A stretch of 64,000 bases of DNA from Cryptomeria japonica. Taxonomy: Eukaryota > Streptophyta > Pinopsida > Cupressales > Cupressaceae. The notes under the pieces are model-generated. The model worked only from the letters and a program-made list of their open reading frames with translations. It ran no database searches and was not told the DNA's origin. The stretch lies in NCBI RefSeq assembly GCF_030272615.1, contig NC_081413.1, forward strand, positions 716,737,867 through 716,801,866, read 5' to 3'. Every line of letters starts with the position of its first letter. Positions within the stretch are counted from its first letter, which is position 1. The position numbers and the translations under genes were made by a program. Below are positions 1-11,700 of the stretch, one piece after another.

Positions 1-1306
1 AAGTAGTAACCGATATATCTATCTCTATGTTGTATGAGAAATGTTGGATAAATGCCTCTGCTAGATCACCCCAAGACTTAATTCCAGGTGGGAGTTGGGA
101 GAACCATTCCATAGCTTGATCACCTAAGCTCTATGGGAATAATCCCATCAAATATGTCTCTTCTACTGCTACCTCAATACAAGCTGTGAAAAATTGTCTT
201 ATATGTGCCTTAGGATCGCCTTTTCCTCTATACTTATCAAACTTAGGTGTCACAAAGTGTGTAGGAAATGGAGGCATTGGAATGCTTTTGTCAAATGGAT
301 ATGGACATATGTCTCTCATTGTGTAAGTTGGCTTCGGTGTATTTATGTCCTCCATTTTCTTTTGTAAGTCCTTGATTTGTTGTTCCAAATTTTTCTTAGG
401 TGGAGATCGACTTCTTGGACCATACCCCATGCTTGAACCACCAGGTGGAGGAGGAGCATGTTGCATATATGGATGATATTGATCATAGACATGTTCATAT
501 GGAGGAGGTCGATAATGGTGTTTCATATGCATATAAGGACCACTTGGTATAGAGTCATGGTGAGGAATGGAATATCTGCTTTGTCCATGTATACCATACT
601 CTATAGGCATGTCATGAGTTTGTTCTAGTGTGTTGCCCCAAAATTTGATGTGGGGTTTCCTTCTTTCCAAATTTTGAGCATGCCTTTGAATATCCAATTG
701 CTTTGGTGGTAGGTCTTTAGCATTAGCATGTGATTGAGTATATTTTTCTGCATAAGACTTCCATAATGGTCTGCAAAGGTGAGTATCATATGCTTGACCT
801 TGTGTGTATGGGACCTCTAGTTTTTGAAAAAAATATGATGGTGATTCAGGCACCATATGTGGTCCTCTATTGCCTCCACTATTTGGCCTCCTTTGATCCA
901 TGTTGAGGTGAGGTTGTTGCAAAGGTTGATTTTCCATTATTTAAGACATGTCAAAATCATGAGGGATCTTGGCTCGACTTTGTGCCATCATTTGTAAGAA
1001 ATATTGTCTATCTCTCCTCATTATTTCCTCAACCAATCGATTAAAACAGGGATCCATAATAGATTCTTCCACTTCTGTTGAATGTATTGAAAAGTTGTCC
1101 ATATTGTCATTGTGTGTATCATTGTTGTTTGTAGTGTTATCCATGTTCTCAACATTTGGAATGTTTCTAGAGGCATCCATGTCAGGTAATGTGGTATGAT
1201 CAGAATTGAAAAAGATATAATTGTCATACTCATAGGAACCCATATTTGCGGATTCTTGAGCCTCTTTAGCTTCTCTCCTAGGTTTTTGGGAATGGGTTTC
1301 AACCAT
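1..1306 (-). pseudogene. gag: Gypsy-A gag (capsid) fragment, window-truncated
   Basis: Structural Gag of a Ty3/gypsy element, which would form the virus-like particle. I place the start at the ATG at 1304-1306; the frame stays open to an in-frame TAA at 941-943 and then to a TAG at about 131, after which gag-like residues (GDQAMEWFSQLP) continue to the window edge. The first 120 residues are acidic and Asn-rich. A Pro/His/Tyr-rich middle follows, then the start of the retrotransposon gag domain with the motifs DICPYPFDKS and KFDKYRGKGDPKAHIRQF. Gypsy-C gag has the same order and motifs. No zinc knuckle is visible before the edge. Two in-frame stops make this copy inactive. The assignment rests on the gag-domain motifs and on the second copy in the window. 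Confidence 0.82.
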
Positions 1307-2279
1307 GAACTAGGTGTTGACCAAGATGTGTGAGACTATATGAAAGATGGAAAGAGTATGGAAGACCAAGAGTTGGATGGAATGTAAATGAATCTGAAGT
1401 GTACTTGCAATGTCCAAAGTGTAAGACCAAGTATGTATGTAGTAGAGTAGGTGTGACTTCCAAATAGATGATAGTTTCTCTTGATGAGGTAAATTGACCT
1501 TGACTCTAAGTAAGACCAAATGAGACCCAAAGGTGATAGACCTTGATGAGGGACCACTTAGCAAAATGTTGTTGTATGTAGTGTGTTGACAAAGTATGAT
1601 GAGGACAAGCAAGTGACCTTTTGACTCAAGTTTAGACAAATGTGAATGTAATATAAGGTGTAAAGCAATGATGGACTTTGTGAGACCCAAAGACAGGTTG
1701 AATGCTAAATGAAAACCTACAAAGATAACCTAGGAAGATCAATAAGTCTGAAACTGACTATTCTTGTTTGTTGGACTATAAAAGTTTTTCAATTTTGAAC
1801 ACAGACGTGCCTGTATACTTCACAGATGCGCTTAAATGACACAGACGTGGTTATGTCAGACACAGACACGTTTTTGAGATGTTGTAAGTGAAATGTTTCT
1901 CAAGAGAACACATATGTGTTTCTTCCCTTCACAGATGCAGTTAGATGACACAAACGCGATTCTGTTAGACACAGACACATTTCTGAAAACTTTGTGCAAT
2001 TTTTTCAATCTGTGAAGTGACTTGTTGTGACCAAATCTAAATTTTTGACTATTTTCCGTGACAAAAGGACACAATGTTGATGAGGACTCAATGTTTGTAA
2101 GTGTTTAGACTCAAAATGACTCAAAGAAAAGTGTGTTGTTTGATGTAAAATTATTTTGCATACACTTGAAGACACAAAAGACACAATGTTTTGATGTTTG
2201 GTCTTGAATGTTTGATTGTTCAAAATAAGACAAGCACAATTCTTATGGCTGGCCAGGACAATAGTTGTTGATCCCACAT
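1307..2279 (-). other. Gypsy-A untranslated leader
   Basis: Non-coding stretch between the 5' LTR and gag. Between about 1797 and 1985 it holds degenerate short repeats around ACACAGACRCG and CACAGATGCG; similar words recur in the LTR at about 3170-3340. The boundary with the LTR is only approximate, because I could not identify a convincing primer binding site. Confidence 0.5.
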
Positions 2280-4316
2280 GAGGCTATTCTATTCAGAGTG
2301 GATACTTAGATGCTTGACCCCACTGGCTCCACCCTTGGCACTCACTTATCGGGGCAGCCAAGCATCAGTCCCCACGAAAACTCCCCGTGGTGAACTTTGT
2401 ATCTCTACTAAGAACCGTATGTGTGTGGGCCGCTCCAGAGGTCCGACCTCCTGCCCCAACAACTAGAAGGATTCTGGCTTCTAGAACAAAAAGGTTCTAG
2501 TAAGGGCATCCGCTGGTGTGGCCATACATGCGACACTTTCAGCTCTGTAAATATAGAAGGCTCCCAACTGGTAGGGGTTACACCCTACAACTGATCAAAT
2601 AAATTTGATCAAATGGGTTTATGGGGAGACATAGTGTCGGTATGAACTAATCAGCAAACGTTATCCATAGTTTTCACCATGAATACAGTTGTTTATAGTG
2701 GTTCGGAAGAGGATGGCTTTTCCTCACTACCACTTGGGTCATTCTCTCCTCACTAGTAGTCCTAATGACCACACGGGGAGACAGGCCCTCTAAAGATGAA
2801 ACAAAAAGAGGCTATTGCCCAAGACACAAAAGACACTGGTTCAATTTTAGTGCACCAATTGAAGTGTTTGCTAGTCTATGAAAACAAGGCATACAATAAA
2901 GATAAAAAACCCTTGCCAAGGTCTTGCAAATAAAATATCTACTAGTAGTTTGGATTGTTTCAAATGACCACCCCTTCCCGCAAGCACACAATTTAGGTAA
3001 ATTTTAGATCCAAAAGACTGTGAAATAGGGGTCTTTGACAAAACGATTTTTCTTTCAAGACAAACTGCACCAATTTTGTTAGCTAGATCTGAAGATGTTA
3101 GCTCAAAATAAACCAGATCTGAAACCCAAATAACTAAAAACTAAATCAAAGAAACTGAAATGCAAAAACTGAACACAGACACGGTTATCAGTAACACAAA
3201 CGCTATAAAAATACGCAAACGTGCCTACGTGCCTAAATATGACATAGAAGTGGCTCCTGAACACATACACGACCCGTGCACATAGAAGCATGTGGATACC
3301 TCACAGACACGATTAGGGAACACAGACACGACCCTGTAATCTGCAAAAATAAAATAATGTCGAAGATGCAGACATGATTCCAGAAGTCACAAACAAGGCA
3401 GACAATCAAAAATGCGATCTGAAAGTGCACATACGCGAAAATGTAAAAAATGTTGGAAATGTCAAATCTGCAACTTCAAAAGCACAAAATCTACAACAAA
3501 AGATGTTAAATGTAAAAAAGGGACAAGAGTCCCATCAGGCATGCCAAAATGTATACGATGAAAATGGATAACAACAATATTGAAAGACTAAATGAATTCA
3601 ACCACAAAACCCTAGCCTAACAATAACAAAGATCCACCATAACATATGAAGATTACCTAAGACAATGGAAATCAAATGAAATTACAAAGATTATACCATC
3701 ACATGTCCAATAGGGTTTGGATCTCCATTCTTCCTATCTCCATTGATCTTTCTTGATATATTTGCTCTCAGATTTTATGTGTGCACAAGAGCTCAATAAA
3801 GAACAGAAAATGTGGTTACAAGTACGCTTGATCGCATATGAAAGTTCGAATGCTAGGATGCTTGATTAGGGTTGATAATGAAGGAAGAATCTCCTTATAT
3901 ATAAGACACTATAAGAAATGGAGGGATAAGATTGAGAGGTGTAAAAGATAAATGGTCGGCTATGATTAGAGGGTAGGTAAAGGAAATAATAAAATAATGA
4001 AAGGGTAGGTAGTGTATGAATTAAGAGATGAATGACATATGTCATGGGTAGAAAAGGTTAATGAATTAATTAAATAAATACATATTGATTTAATTAATAG
4101 AGGATGTGGGATCAATTAAATAAATAAGATATTTATTTAATTTAGGAAAAAGATAATTTAAATAAATAAATGTAAATGAGAAATAAGGCTAGAAGAAGAT
4201 AAATGAATGAAATAAATAAATAAAGATTTATTTAATTAATAGAAGAATTAGGCTAAATATAATTAAATAAATAAAGATATTTATTTAATTAGAAATGACA
4301 ATTTTAGGTGTCTACA
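2280..4316 (-). repeat. Gypsy-A 5' LTR (inner boundary approximate)
   Basis: The outer end is clear: read on the minus strand the LTR starts TGTAGACACC at 4316. The inner end is placed only roughly. No second LTR lies in the window to align it with, but the last part of Gypsy-C (63845-64000) matches 2222-2363. The U3 side (about 4060-4300) is very AT-rich and contains two near-perfect hairpins, AATTAAATAAATA pairing with TATTTATTTAATT at 4261-4290 and a shorter version near 4113-4141. A 7-bp inverted repeat CTAGAAC/GTTCTAG lies at about 2481-2500. Confidence 0.6.
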
Positions 4317-5526
4317 GTTAGACAGTTCAAATAACCAAAAGATAACTGAGAGGGGAGGGGGGGGGGGGGTGAATCAGTTGTCACCAGATTACCAAAACCT
4401 TAACCACTTAAAACTTTAATACTAGAACACATAAGATCAATACCGGAATGCTTAACCAATTACAGAAATAACATATATACCAATTAAGCACAAGCAACAA
4501 TTAGAGAATAAATACCATCCACATGACACCAAGATTTGTACATGGAAAACTCGGCAAAGGGAAAAACCATGGTAGGAAGCCTACCCACAGTCAAATAATA
4601 CTTTTGTAGTATGTGATTACAAATTGAGGGGCTTTCACTTGCAGGAAGACCAAGAGCCTAGAGAACACTTCTCATTACAAAAGGAGTCTCACTGACTACA
4701 TAAAAATCCAGACTACAATCCAAAAGAAAGAATGAATTGCAATGATAACATCTCCTATGCCTGAATATAGTTTCGCTTAAGCTCAATACTAAAGGACTTA
4801 ATCCTCTTACATAAATCCAAATCGATCACCAATGATCGACCAAATCCTCTGCATGAATGATATTACATTATTCGCTATTATACCATCCTATATATTATCC
4901 CTTACATGATCTACAATGAGATCTTACATCATATATATACAAACCCTCGACCACAAACAATAAGGTCAACCACCAGCCAATTAAAATATTACAAAACATG
5001 TCGAACTGAGACCAAACAAATAATATCCAAGCCATAAGACATCCCAGAAACACATCAAGAAGATCAAACAACACATTACATTAAGCCGATCCATAACCTA
5101 GATAGTACCAGACCCAATTTAGGTCCACACACGTTAAAGTAATGATCCCAATCAGCCAAGTCTCAAACATGATCACCATCAACATCCTGAATCTCTACTA
5201 GAAGCTGCACCAACACCACTTATGCATAATATCAAAAGATCTTCAACAAAGCTCTACTGGTGAAACCCTCACCGGATCAACAAACCAGGCTTACCAACAT
5301 ATAAGATAGCATCCAATCACCAAATCAAAACAAACTGACTGAACATGTATCTAAGTAGCATGAATAGTACATCTAAACCAATTCCATAAGCCAAAGCATA
5401 CCAGAGTATATCGGATCATCGTGATCTAATCCAACCAGAAACCAAACATCCTACCGGGACCAAAATGGTACCGGTAAACAACCAAAACAACTAGTGTTGA
5501 CATCAATGACAAAGCATCAATGCAAC
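4317..5526 (-). repeat. Lone copia-type LTR (same signature as E1, E2 and E3)
   Basis: Carries the hallmarks of the E1-E3 LTRs: a G-run hairpin at one end (arms GATAACTGA at 4341-4349 and TCAGTTGTC at 4374-4382, one mismatch), the internal block GGGAAAAACCATGG near 4560-4575, and an end in ...GCAACA at 5526. The first two bases (expected TG) are missing or altered where it abuts the Gypsy-A LTR. No internal region or primer site is attached, so it is a solo or truncated LTR. At 5526/5527 it interrupts the 3' end of the Gypsy-B pol frame. Confidence 0.65.
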
Positions 5527-5905
5527 ACATAATCAATTCCTCCAAATGGCCAACAACGACTCCATTTGACAAGGTACTCCTTGTATGTCTTCTTCCTAGT
5601 CTTCTTGATCACCTTGGTGTCCAATATGCTCTCCAACTTCAATGGTTGGCTAGGTGGTAGATCCTTAACCCACCCTTCATTGCCTTCTGTTGCCAAACTT
5701 GCATCCGAACCTGCAACATTATCACCTTTATAAGGAAACAAATCTGAAACATTAAAGATTGGGGATATGACCAAGCCTTGAGGAAGTTCAATCTCATAGG
5801 CATTAGAACCAAATTTATGTACAATCCAACAAGGATCAATCTTCTTCATGAGTAAATTTGTTGGCTACCACTTAGGAAGCCTCTGTTTCTTCAAGTGTGC
5901 CATCA
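5527..5905 (-). pseudogene. pol: Gypsy-B integrase C-terminus and chromodomain-like tail
   Basis: Encodes the end of a chromovirus Pol. The segment IVHKFGSNAYEIELPQG followed by FNVSDLFPYKG is the usual C-terminal integrase block of plant Ty3/gypsy elements. After an acidic linker comes ESILDTKVIKKTRKKTYKEYLVKW, quoted here in two parts for length: ESILDTKVIKKTRKK and TYKEYLVKW, typical of the start of a retroelement chromodomain, which directs insertion to particular chromatin. The expected second half of the chromodomain is not recognisable; the frame ends a few codons before the border with the lone LTR at 5526. The frame differs from the upstream integrase core, so a frameshift separates them. 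Confidence 0.75.
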
Positions 5906-6823
5906 CTAAGTCCCCCACTTTATACTGCACATCTCTCTTCCTTTCATTGCATTTCTTCTTGTACTTTGTTGTATTCTTTTGGAGAGTCTCCCTTGTACTC
6001 TATCACACATGTCCTTCATTGTCAATGCAAAGTCTTCTCCCTGAGAACTCCTTCTCTCCAAACCCTGTAGATCCCCGAGTTCTAGAATCCCTCTTGGACG
6101 AATCCCATAGACAACCTCAAAAGGACTCCTCTCAGTGCTTCTATTGGTAGAGTCATTATAAGGAAACTCTTCTTGAGAAATGATCATATCCCATGCCTCT
6201 CCATGTTGCTTGGTGAGACACCTAAGAAGATTCCCCAATGACCTATTCACCACCTTAGTTTGGCCATCCATCTGAGGGTGATAGGTTGAAGTGAAAGACG
6301 ATTGAGTGCCTAATTTCTTCCACAAGGTACACCAGAAGTGGCCCACAAACTTGGTATCCCTGTCAGTCACAATGTTGAGAGGCAAACCATGTATTCTAAT
6401 AATCTATTTGAAGAATAAGCCAACAATATGGGAAGCATCATTAGTACATTTACATGGCAAAAAGTGAGCCATCTTACTAAACCTATCATCCACAACAAAG
6501 ATGTTGTCAAAACCCCTTTGAGTCCTAGGAAGACCCAAAATAAAATCCATACTAATACTCTCCCATGGCCTATTAAGAATAGGGAGTGGTTGATATAAAC
6601 CTACATTGGATTATGTTCCCTTAGCCCTTTGGCATATGTTGCGACCTTCCACTAATTTTCTAATATTTGATTGTAACTTCGACCAAAAATAGAATCTCTT
6701 GACATGTTCTAGTGTTTTATCAAGCCCAAAGTGGCCCCCCAAACTGCCACTATGCTTCTCCTTTATAATGTTCTCCCTCATGGAGCATCTAGGGAGACAC
6801 AATTGGCTTCCTTTGAACAACAA
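5906..6823 (-). pseudogene. pol: Gypsy-B integrase (zinc-binding N-terminus and catalytic core)
   Basis: Integrase inserts the element cDNA into the host chromosome. The zinc-binding segment is visible at about 6611-6823 (HSGSLGGHFGLDKTLEHV, then ICQRAKGT). The core follows at 5906-6610 and includes VTDRDTKF and STYHPQMDGQTKVVNRSL. In related elements the last motif reads GQTEVVNRSL, so the catalytic Glu appears to be Lys here, a single G-to-A change. An in-frame stop separates the zinc-binding part from the core near 6606. Identification is secure; the protein cannot be active. Confidence 0.85.
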
Positions 6824-6874
6824 CCCCTACTGCAATAGAAAATTAGAAAAATCAGCATGACTGGAATCAGAAAA

Positions 6875-7650
6875 TTAAGCACAAACCTCATATATCTCCT
6901 TGAAATCTTCATCATCGGTGTACGTTTTCTTGAGGGAATCAATCCCCACACTTTGCAATTGGATTTCTTGAACCATGTGCACCCTCCTACTCAATGCATC
7001 TGCTACTTTATTGGCCCACCCTTTCTTGTGTTTTATGGTGAATGTGTAGGCTTGAAGATATTCAACCCACTTCATATGCTTGTGATTAAGTTTTTTCTAT
7101 CCATTTAGAAAATTAAGAGCATGATTGTCAATGTAAACAATAAATTTTTTAGGCAAAATATAGTGCCACCATTTCTTCGTGGCTTGCACCATTGCATACA
7201 ACTCCAAATCATATGTGGAGTATTTCCTTTTGGGATCATTGATTTTTTCACTAAAGAAAGCCACCCGTCTGCCCTTTTGACTCAAGACAACCCCTATGGC
7301 TAGATTGCTAGCATCACACTCCACTGTGAATAATTTATTGAAATTAGGTAAAACAAGGATGGGATGTTGTGCTACTATTTTTTTTAGATATTCAAAAGCT
7401 TTACTTTCTTCAATGGACCAAGAAAACTTACACTTTTGTCCTTCCTTAATGGTGTCTAGGATAGGTGGACATATATGACTGAATTTTTTAATGAACTTTC
7501 TATAAAATGTTGCCAAACCATGGAATCTCCTTACATCACCTACTATCCTTGGTGTTGGCCATGACAAAATAGCCTCCACCTTTGTTGGATCCATCTTCAA
7601 ATTCCCTTTTGAGATTACATAGCCAAGGTAGACATGTTTCATCATGCAAC
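6875..7650 (-). pseudogene. pol: Gypsy-B reverse transcriptase C-terminus and RNase H
   Basis: Continuation of pol downstream of the E1 insertion. Begins with MMKHVYLGYVIS and the connection motif FHGLATFYRKFIKKFSHI, then the RNase H region: FTVECDASNLAIGVVLSQ, the YSTYDLELYAMVQA motif and the DNHALNFLNG block. An in-frame stop follows near 7095, and the end of RNase H (KHKKGWANKVADALSRR) continues at 6875-7075. Motif content and order match plant Ty3/gypsy elements. The edge at 7650 is the junction with the left LTR of E1. Confidence 0.88.
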
Positions 7651-8436
7651 TATTAGGAATCCCACAGATATTGAGAGGGGGGGGGGGGGTGAATCAATAT
7701 CTGACTGGTATATAGAATTTCTTAACTTAAAACATGCAGAACATAATATAATAGTGTACCGGTATGCAAGAAATAATGCAATAAATAGAATCAAGAACAT
7801 CCACATGAAAAGCACACCATAACACAAGGTTTTAACGAGGAAACCCGGTGTGGGAAAAACCTCGGTGGGATTTGTGACCCACAATATTCACTCACCGACC
7901 AATAATAGAATATTACTTACAATAGTGGCCTGCACATGCAGGAAGGCCAACTGCCTAGAGCTCACTACTCAATGGGAAGTCTCACTGACTTACAATGAGG
8001 ATTATACAAATCCAATATCTTGTACTGCTTTACAATAGCATCTTCAATACCTGATCTAGTACCGGTTGCTGCTCTGCTGCTTACAAAAACCCCTTAACCT
8101 ATATTTCGCATAATAGGTCTGCCTAATATTTTTTCCTTAATGCTTACATCTCCTATATCAAATGTCTACAATGATCTCTTTTGTATATAAGAGTCATTTT
8201 ACAATTTTCCAAGTCGGCTTACAAAGTTTTTCAATAATAAACAAAATATAATATAACAAAATCATGTCGGCCTCTGTGCCAGTATACTTCCTTTCTTCTG
8301 TGCCGGTGCCGGTGTAGAGTGTGATCTGCTGATGTCGGTATAATGCCTTTATTGGTGCCATAGGATTGCAAGGTTGCATCAATGACAAAACCTTCAATCA
8401 CATACAATGTCTCATTGGAGTGTGCATATGCCAACA
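7651..8436 (-). repeat. E1 left (3') LTR
   Basis: Matches 13467-14263 almost throughout. It starts TATTAGG where the right copy has TGTTAGG and ends ...GCCAACA. The terminal hairpin here is a perfect 10-bp stem, CAGATATTGA (7665-7674) with TCAATATCTG (7694-7703), around a G-run loop. The G run is longer than in the right LTR, as expected of a slippage-prone homopolymer. The box GGGAAAAACCTCGGTGGGA occurs near 7851-7870. Confidence 0.9.
7665..7703 (-). promoter_or_regulatory. U5-end hairpin of E1 LTR
   Basis: Perfect 10-bp inverted repeat around a loop of GAG, a G run and TGAA (a C-rich loop in the sense RNA). The same structure with a different stem sequence ends the LTRs of E2, E3 and the lone LTR, so pairing rather than sequence is conserved. 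In the 5' LTR it lies just upstream of the primer site. Confidence 0.7.
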
Positions 8437-8600
8437 ATCTCCCCCTTTGGCATTGATGGCAACACTCATGAGAAATTTCAAAAATGATCCAAAAATGTGA
8501 AGTCCAAAAATGTTACCAAAAATGTGTGTGCTCCCCCTGAGCATATGATTCCTGTGATTTAAATTTTCTCATCCCACTACTCCCCCTTTGGCATCAATGA
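8437..8600 (-). promoter_or_regulatory. E1 polypurine tract array
   Basis: Directly beside the LTR is the sense sequence GCCAAAGGGGGAGAT (8437-8451), the expected primer for plus-strand cDNA. Two further AGGGGGAG-type tracts follow within 160 bp, at about 8532-8539 and 8580-8590. The word CATTGATGGCAACAC beside the first tract is also beside the tract in E2 and E3. As I recall, multiple polypurine tracts are characteristic of the Sirevirus branch of Ty1/copia. Confidence 0.7.
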
Positions 8601-8769
8601 CAAAGGTTGTCAAGATGTCAGTAGAGTTTGTAGTTTCAACCTTGTAACTAGGTGGTTACAATTTTAAAAAGATCTCTCAAAATCAAGTTTATACTATCCA
8701 TAAACTTTTTGCTATCCTTTATTGTTGTCTCTGTTCTCTTCACTATACCGGTGAGATGCTGCAAATTCT

Positions 8770-11700
8770 CTACCGGTGTTTTCTTCCCTGTATTAGTGCC
8801 TCAGATACTTCCTTCCGTAGTGATGCTAGATAGTCCAATCTTGGACTTAGTTTTGATCTCAAATGCTTTGCCTTATTCACTATTCTTTCTTTCTCTCTTT
8901 CCAATTTAAGTAATTCTTCTTCAAAATTTGTTATCTTCTCCTCAAAAATTGATAGTGTATAAGGTGAGTTAACAAAATTATCTGCAAGTTTATTGATCTC
9001 ATCCTGTACCTTGCTCATCTTCTTGTCTATATCTACAGTCAAAAAGTTTGTTTTACAGGTATCTTTGTACAAATTTTTGTACTCTTTCAATAAATTACAT
9101 AATTTCGGTAGAAGTGTGTCAAAATATCTATTACACTTCTTTATTTGCTCATCAAAGAATTTCTATTTTTCAACTTCTACTTTATCCTTCAATGACTCTT
9201 CCTTTATTTTCTTAATGTTTTCTGTGATATATTTACACAGTGTATCAAGTTGTCCTAAAGAATATTTATTGTCTATATTACAGTTAGGAGCAATTACCTT
9301 CAAAATTGGTATGGTATCATCAATTGCCTTGTAAGCTTGTGAGCTACAGTCGGTTATCTTCTTGATTGAATCTAATAGTACCTCAGTCACATTAGTTGAT
9401 TTGAAACCTAATGATGAACCAACAATCTGAGTACCGGTGGAAGTAACCAAGCTTGTATTGACCTCTGGTAGGTTTGTTTGTGTATGCATTTCTTTAAGCA
9501 ATGGTTTTTCTACTTCACTAGTTGTCAGTGGTACTGTTTCCTTATGTACCTGTTCCTATTGATGTTGTTCTTGTTCTAGAGCCTTTTGCTTTGTTTGTTT
9601 CTCTGTTTGTTGTATTGCCTCAGTTTGAGTCCAAGTCTCTACCTTTTGTTCTTTGTCTTCTGTCGGTTTCTCCTATGTGTTATCAGTTTCCTCAACTACT
9701 GGAGGCTCACTAGCCATATCAGTCTTATTAGTTGTATCTTTGTCTACCACTATGTTGATCTTTTGAGTATCAACATCCATAGTATATAAGACTTCAGGAT
9801 TAGGATTATCATCCTCTACATCCATACTCTCAGCTACCAGTTGATCTTCTATAGCTATTGTTTTTACCAGTGGAGTAATTAAAGGAGGTGGGGGTAAGTT
9901 GTCCCTAACCTTGATACTAGGTGGTCCACCAACTTTACCTTTACCCTTGTCTCTATCTTTCTAATAAAATTTTATGGGTTTGGGGTTCTTGTACTCTTCT
10001 TGTTTTTCTTTCTCAACTAGGAATATGTCCCATGCATTTTTTGTCTCCTCAGTCACCTCGTTAACTCTTCCAACCATTAAAGCAATATGCCAATGTACAG
10101 TAGAAAATACTGTCCGGTTGGCTTGAGCAATTAGGTCATCAATTTCTTTGGGTGAGTTTATCGGATATACAACAAGTAGCTTTTCAATCTTTATTTTCTT
10201 GTCCAATTCTATTACTGCTTGTCTTCTTGCTTCTAGTCTTTTAAATAGTTCATCTGGAATTTCATTGACTACTTCCATCAAAAACTTCTTATACATATCC
10301 ATATGCAATATAACACTATTTTCAACTTGCTCTTTTTCATCTGTTGTTAAGGTGTCATATATTTTCTCTATGTTCTTCAATTTACCTTCCTCTGTAATTT
10401 CATTCAGTAGTATATCAAGAGGGGCCAAGTCTTTGTTTGTCCTCTTCTTCTTTTTAGGTGTCAGTTTCTTCTTCTTTGGTGTATCCTTTCTTACCAGAGA
10501 TCTCACTGCTTGTTGTTTTTGCCTTGTCCTCCTGGGTGAGGGTGTGGTTGCCGGTGAGGGATCTCTTTTCCTTACAACTCTTTTGAAAGTTGTAGGCATG
10601 TCACTCCCTGAAGAAGTACCTACCAGTGATAGGTGAGTTTCAGGTTGTGGAGCTGCTAACTCATCCTCTATTATATCGGTTTTCTTCAACACATCTTCTT
10701 TGATGGCTTTTGCTTGTCTGGAACCTTTCCTTACAACTTCCTCAACCTTTTTCACTCTTTTCTTTGATTGTATTTGACTTTCAATAGTTTTTGCACTACC
10801 AAATATTTCTTCCTTAGGTTCTCTAGGGGCTTCTAGAAGTGCTTTAGCATATGTTTCAATTATGTGATCATCTGTTTCATAGCCCATCTTAGTTACCCAA
10901 ACTGTCCTAGGGATGACTGCTTCCATCCAGATTTCATCTTTCTTGATTATAAAGCATATTTCATCTTTGTATTTGTTGACAATCTTTTGTGATAACTTGA
11001 TTCTTTTCTTCATTTTGGCCTTTAATGCTTGAAAAAAGTCATGAATATTGTTTTCCTTGTCTTCTCCCATGTTATTGAATAGTTCTGTTAACTGTTTGCC
11101 TACTAGTATATCATATCCAAGTTCTTTGTAACCTATACCGGGAACCTGTTTTGTTATATGTAGTATCAGACATACTAACAGATTTCCAAACCTGAAGGTT
11201 CCTTTCTTGTCCTTCTTAATCTTTCCAAGGTTGTCAATTAATTCATCCTTTAACCAGTCACATATATCAATCTTTGCATTATCTGTGACCATATCATAAG
11301 CACTCTTAATGCATAAACTTGAAACAGAATTGAGTCTATTTGCATGAGTAGCTTTATACCCTAATATCATGTTGATAAATTTCAAATTAATGTCTGTTAC
11401 ATCATTAACTCTTAGGGACCTCTTGTTTAATGTTGCACCAGTTAGGTTTGTAACTAGGTCATTGGATAACTTCTTGGTTTTATCTGGCCTTTTACCGGTG
11501 GTCGGTAACCCTATGACAGCTTTCACAACTTCCTTAGTGATTTTGTGGACTGCATCTAACTAGAAAAATTCACCATGTACCCTGCTTAAGACTATCCTAA
11601 TCACATCCTTGGGGAATTCAGGAATGCTAAGGATCTCTGTAAATCCTAGGGTCTCAATGATCTTGTGTTCATCTTTTATATTGCCGGTTTTATCACATAT

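Larger units (their letters stand above)
1..4316 (-). mobile_element. Gypsy-A: partial Ty3/gypsy LTR retrotransposon (5' LTR, leader, gag)
   Basis: Minus-strand element that runs off the left edge of the window. In sense order it has a 5' LTR starting TGTAGACACC at 4316, a leader with short degenerate repeats, and a gag frame from 1306 down to position 1. The gag resembles that of Gypsy-C at the other end of the window (shared DICPYPFDKS block), and the block ending in the word GGGGCAGCCAAG is shared by both (near 2222-2363 here and 63845-64000 there), so the two are one family. Pol would lie left of the window. The outer end abuts a copia-type LTR with no visible spacer. Confidence 0.8.

Noticed and set aside
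2278-2466. Small plus-strand frame with Ser/Thr/Arg-rich product
   Set aside because: Lies in LTR or leader sequence of Gypsy-A; no start context or homologue.
9586-10636. Plus-strand hydrophobic frames that look like membrane proteins
   Set aside because: They are antisense shadows of the Lys/Glu-rich ORF2 of E1; antisense of charged coding DNA reads as hydrophobic.
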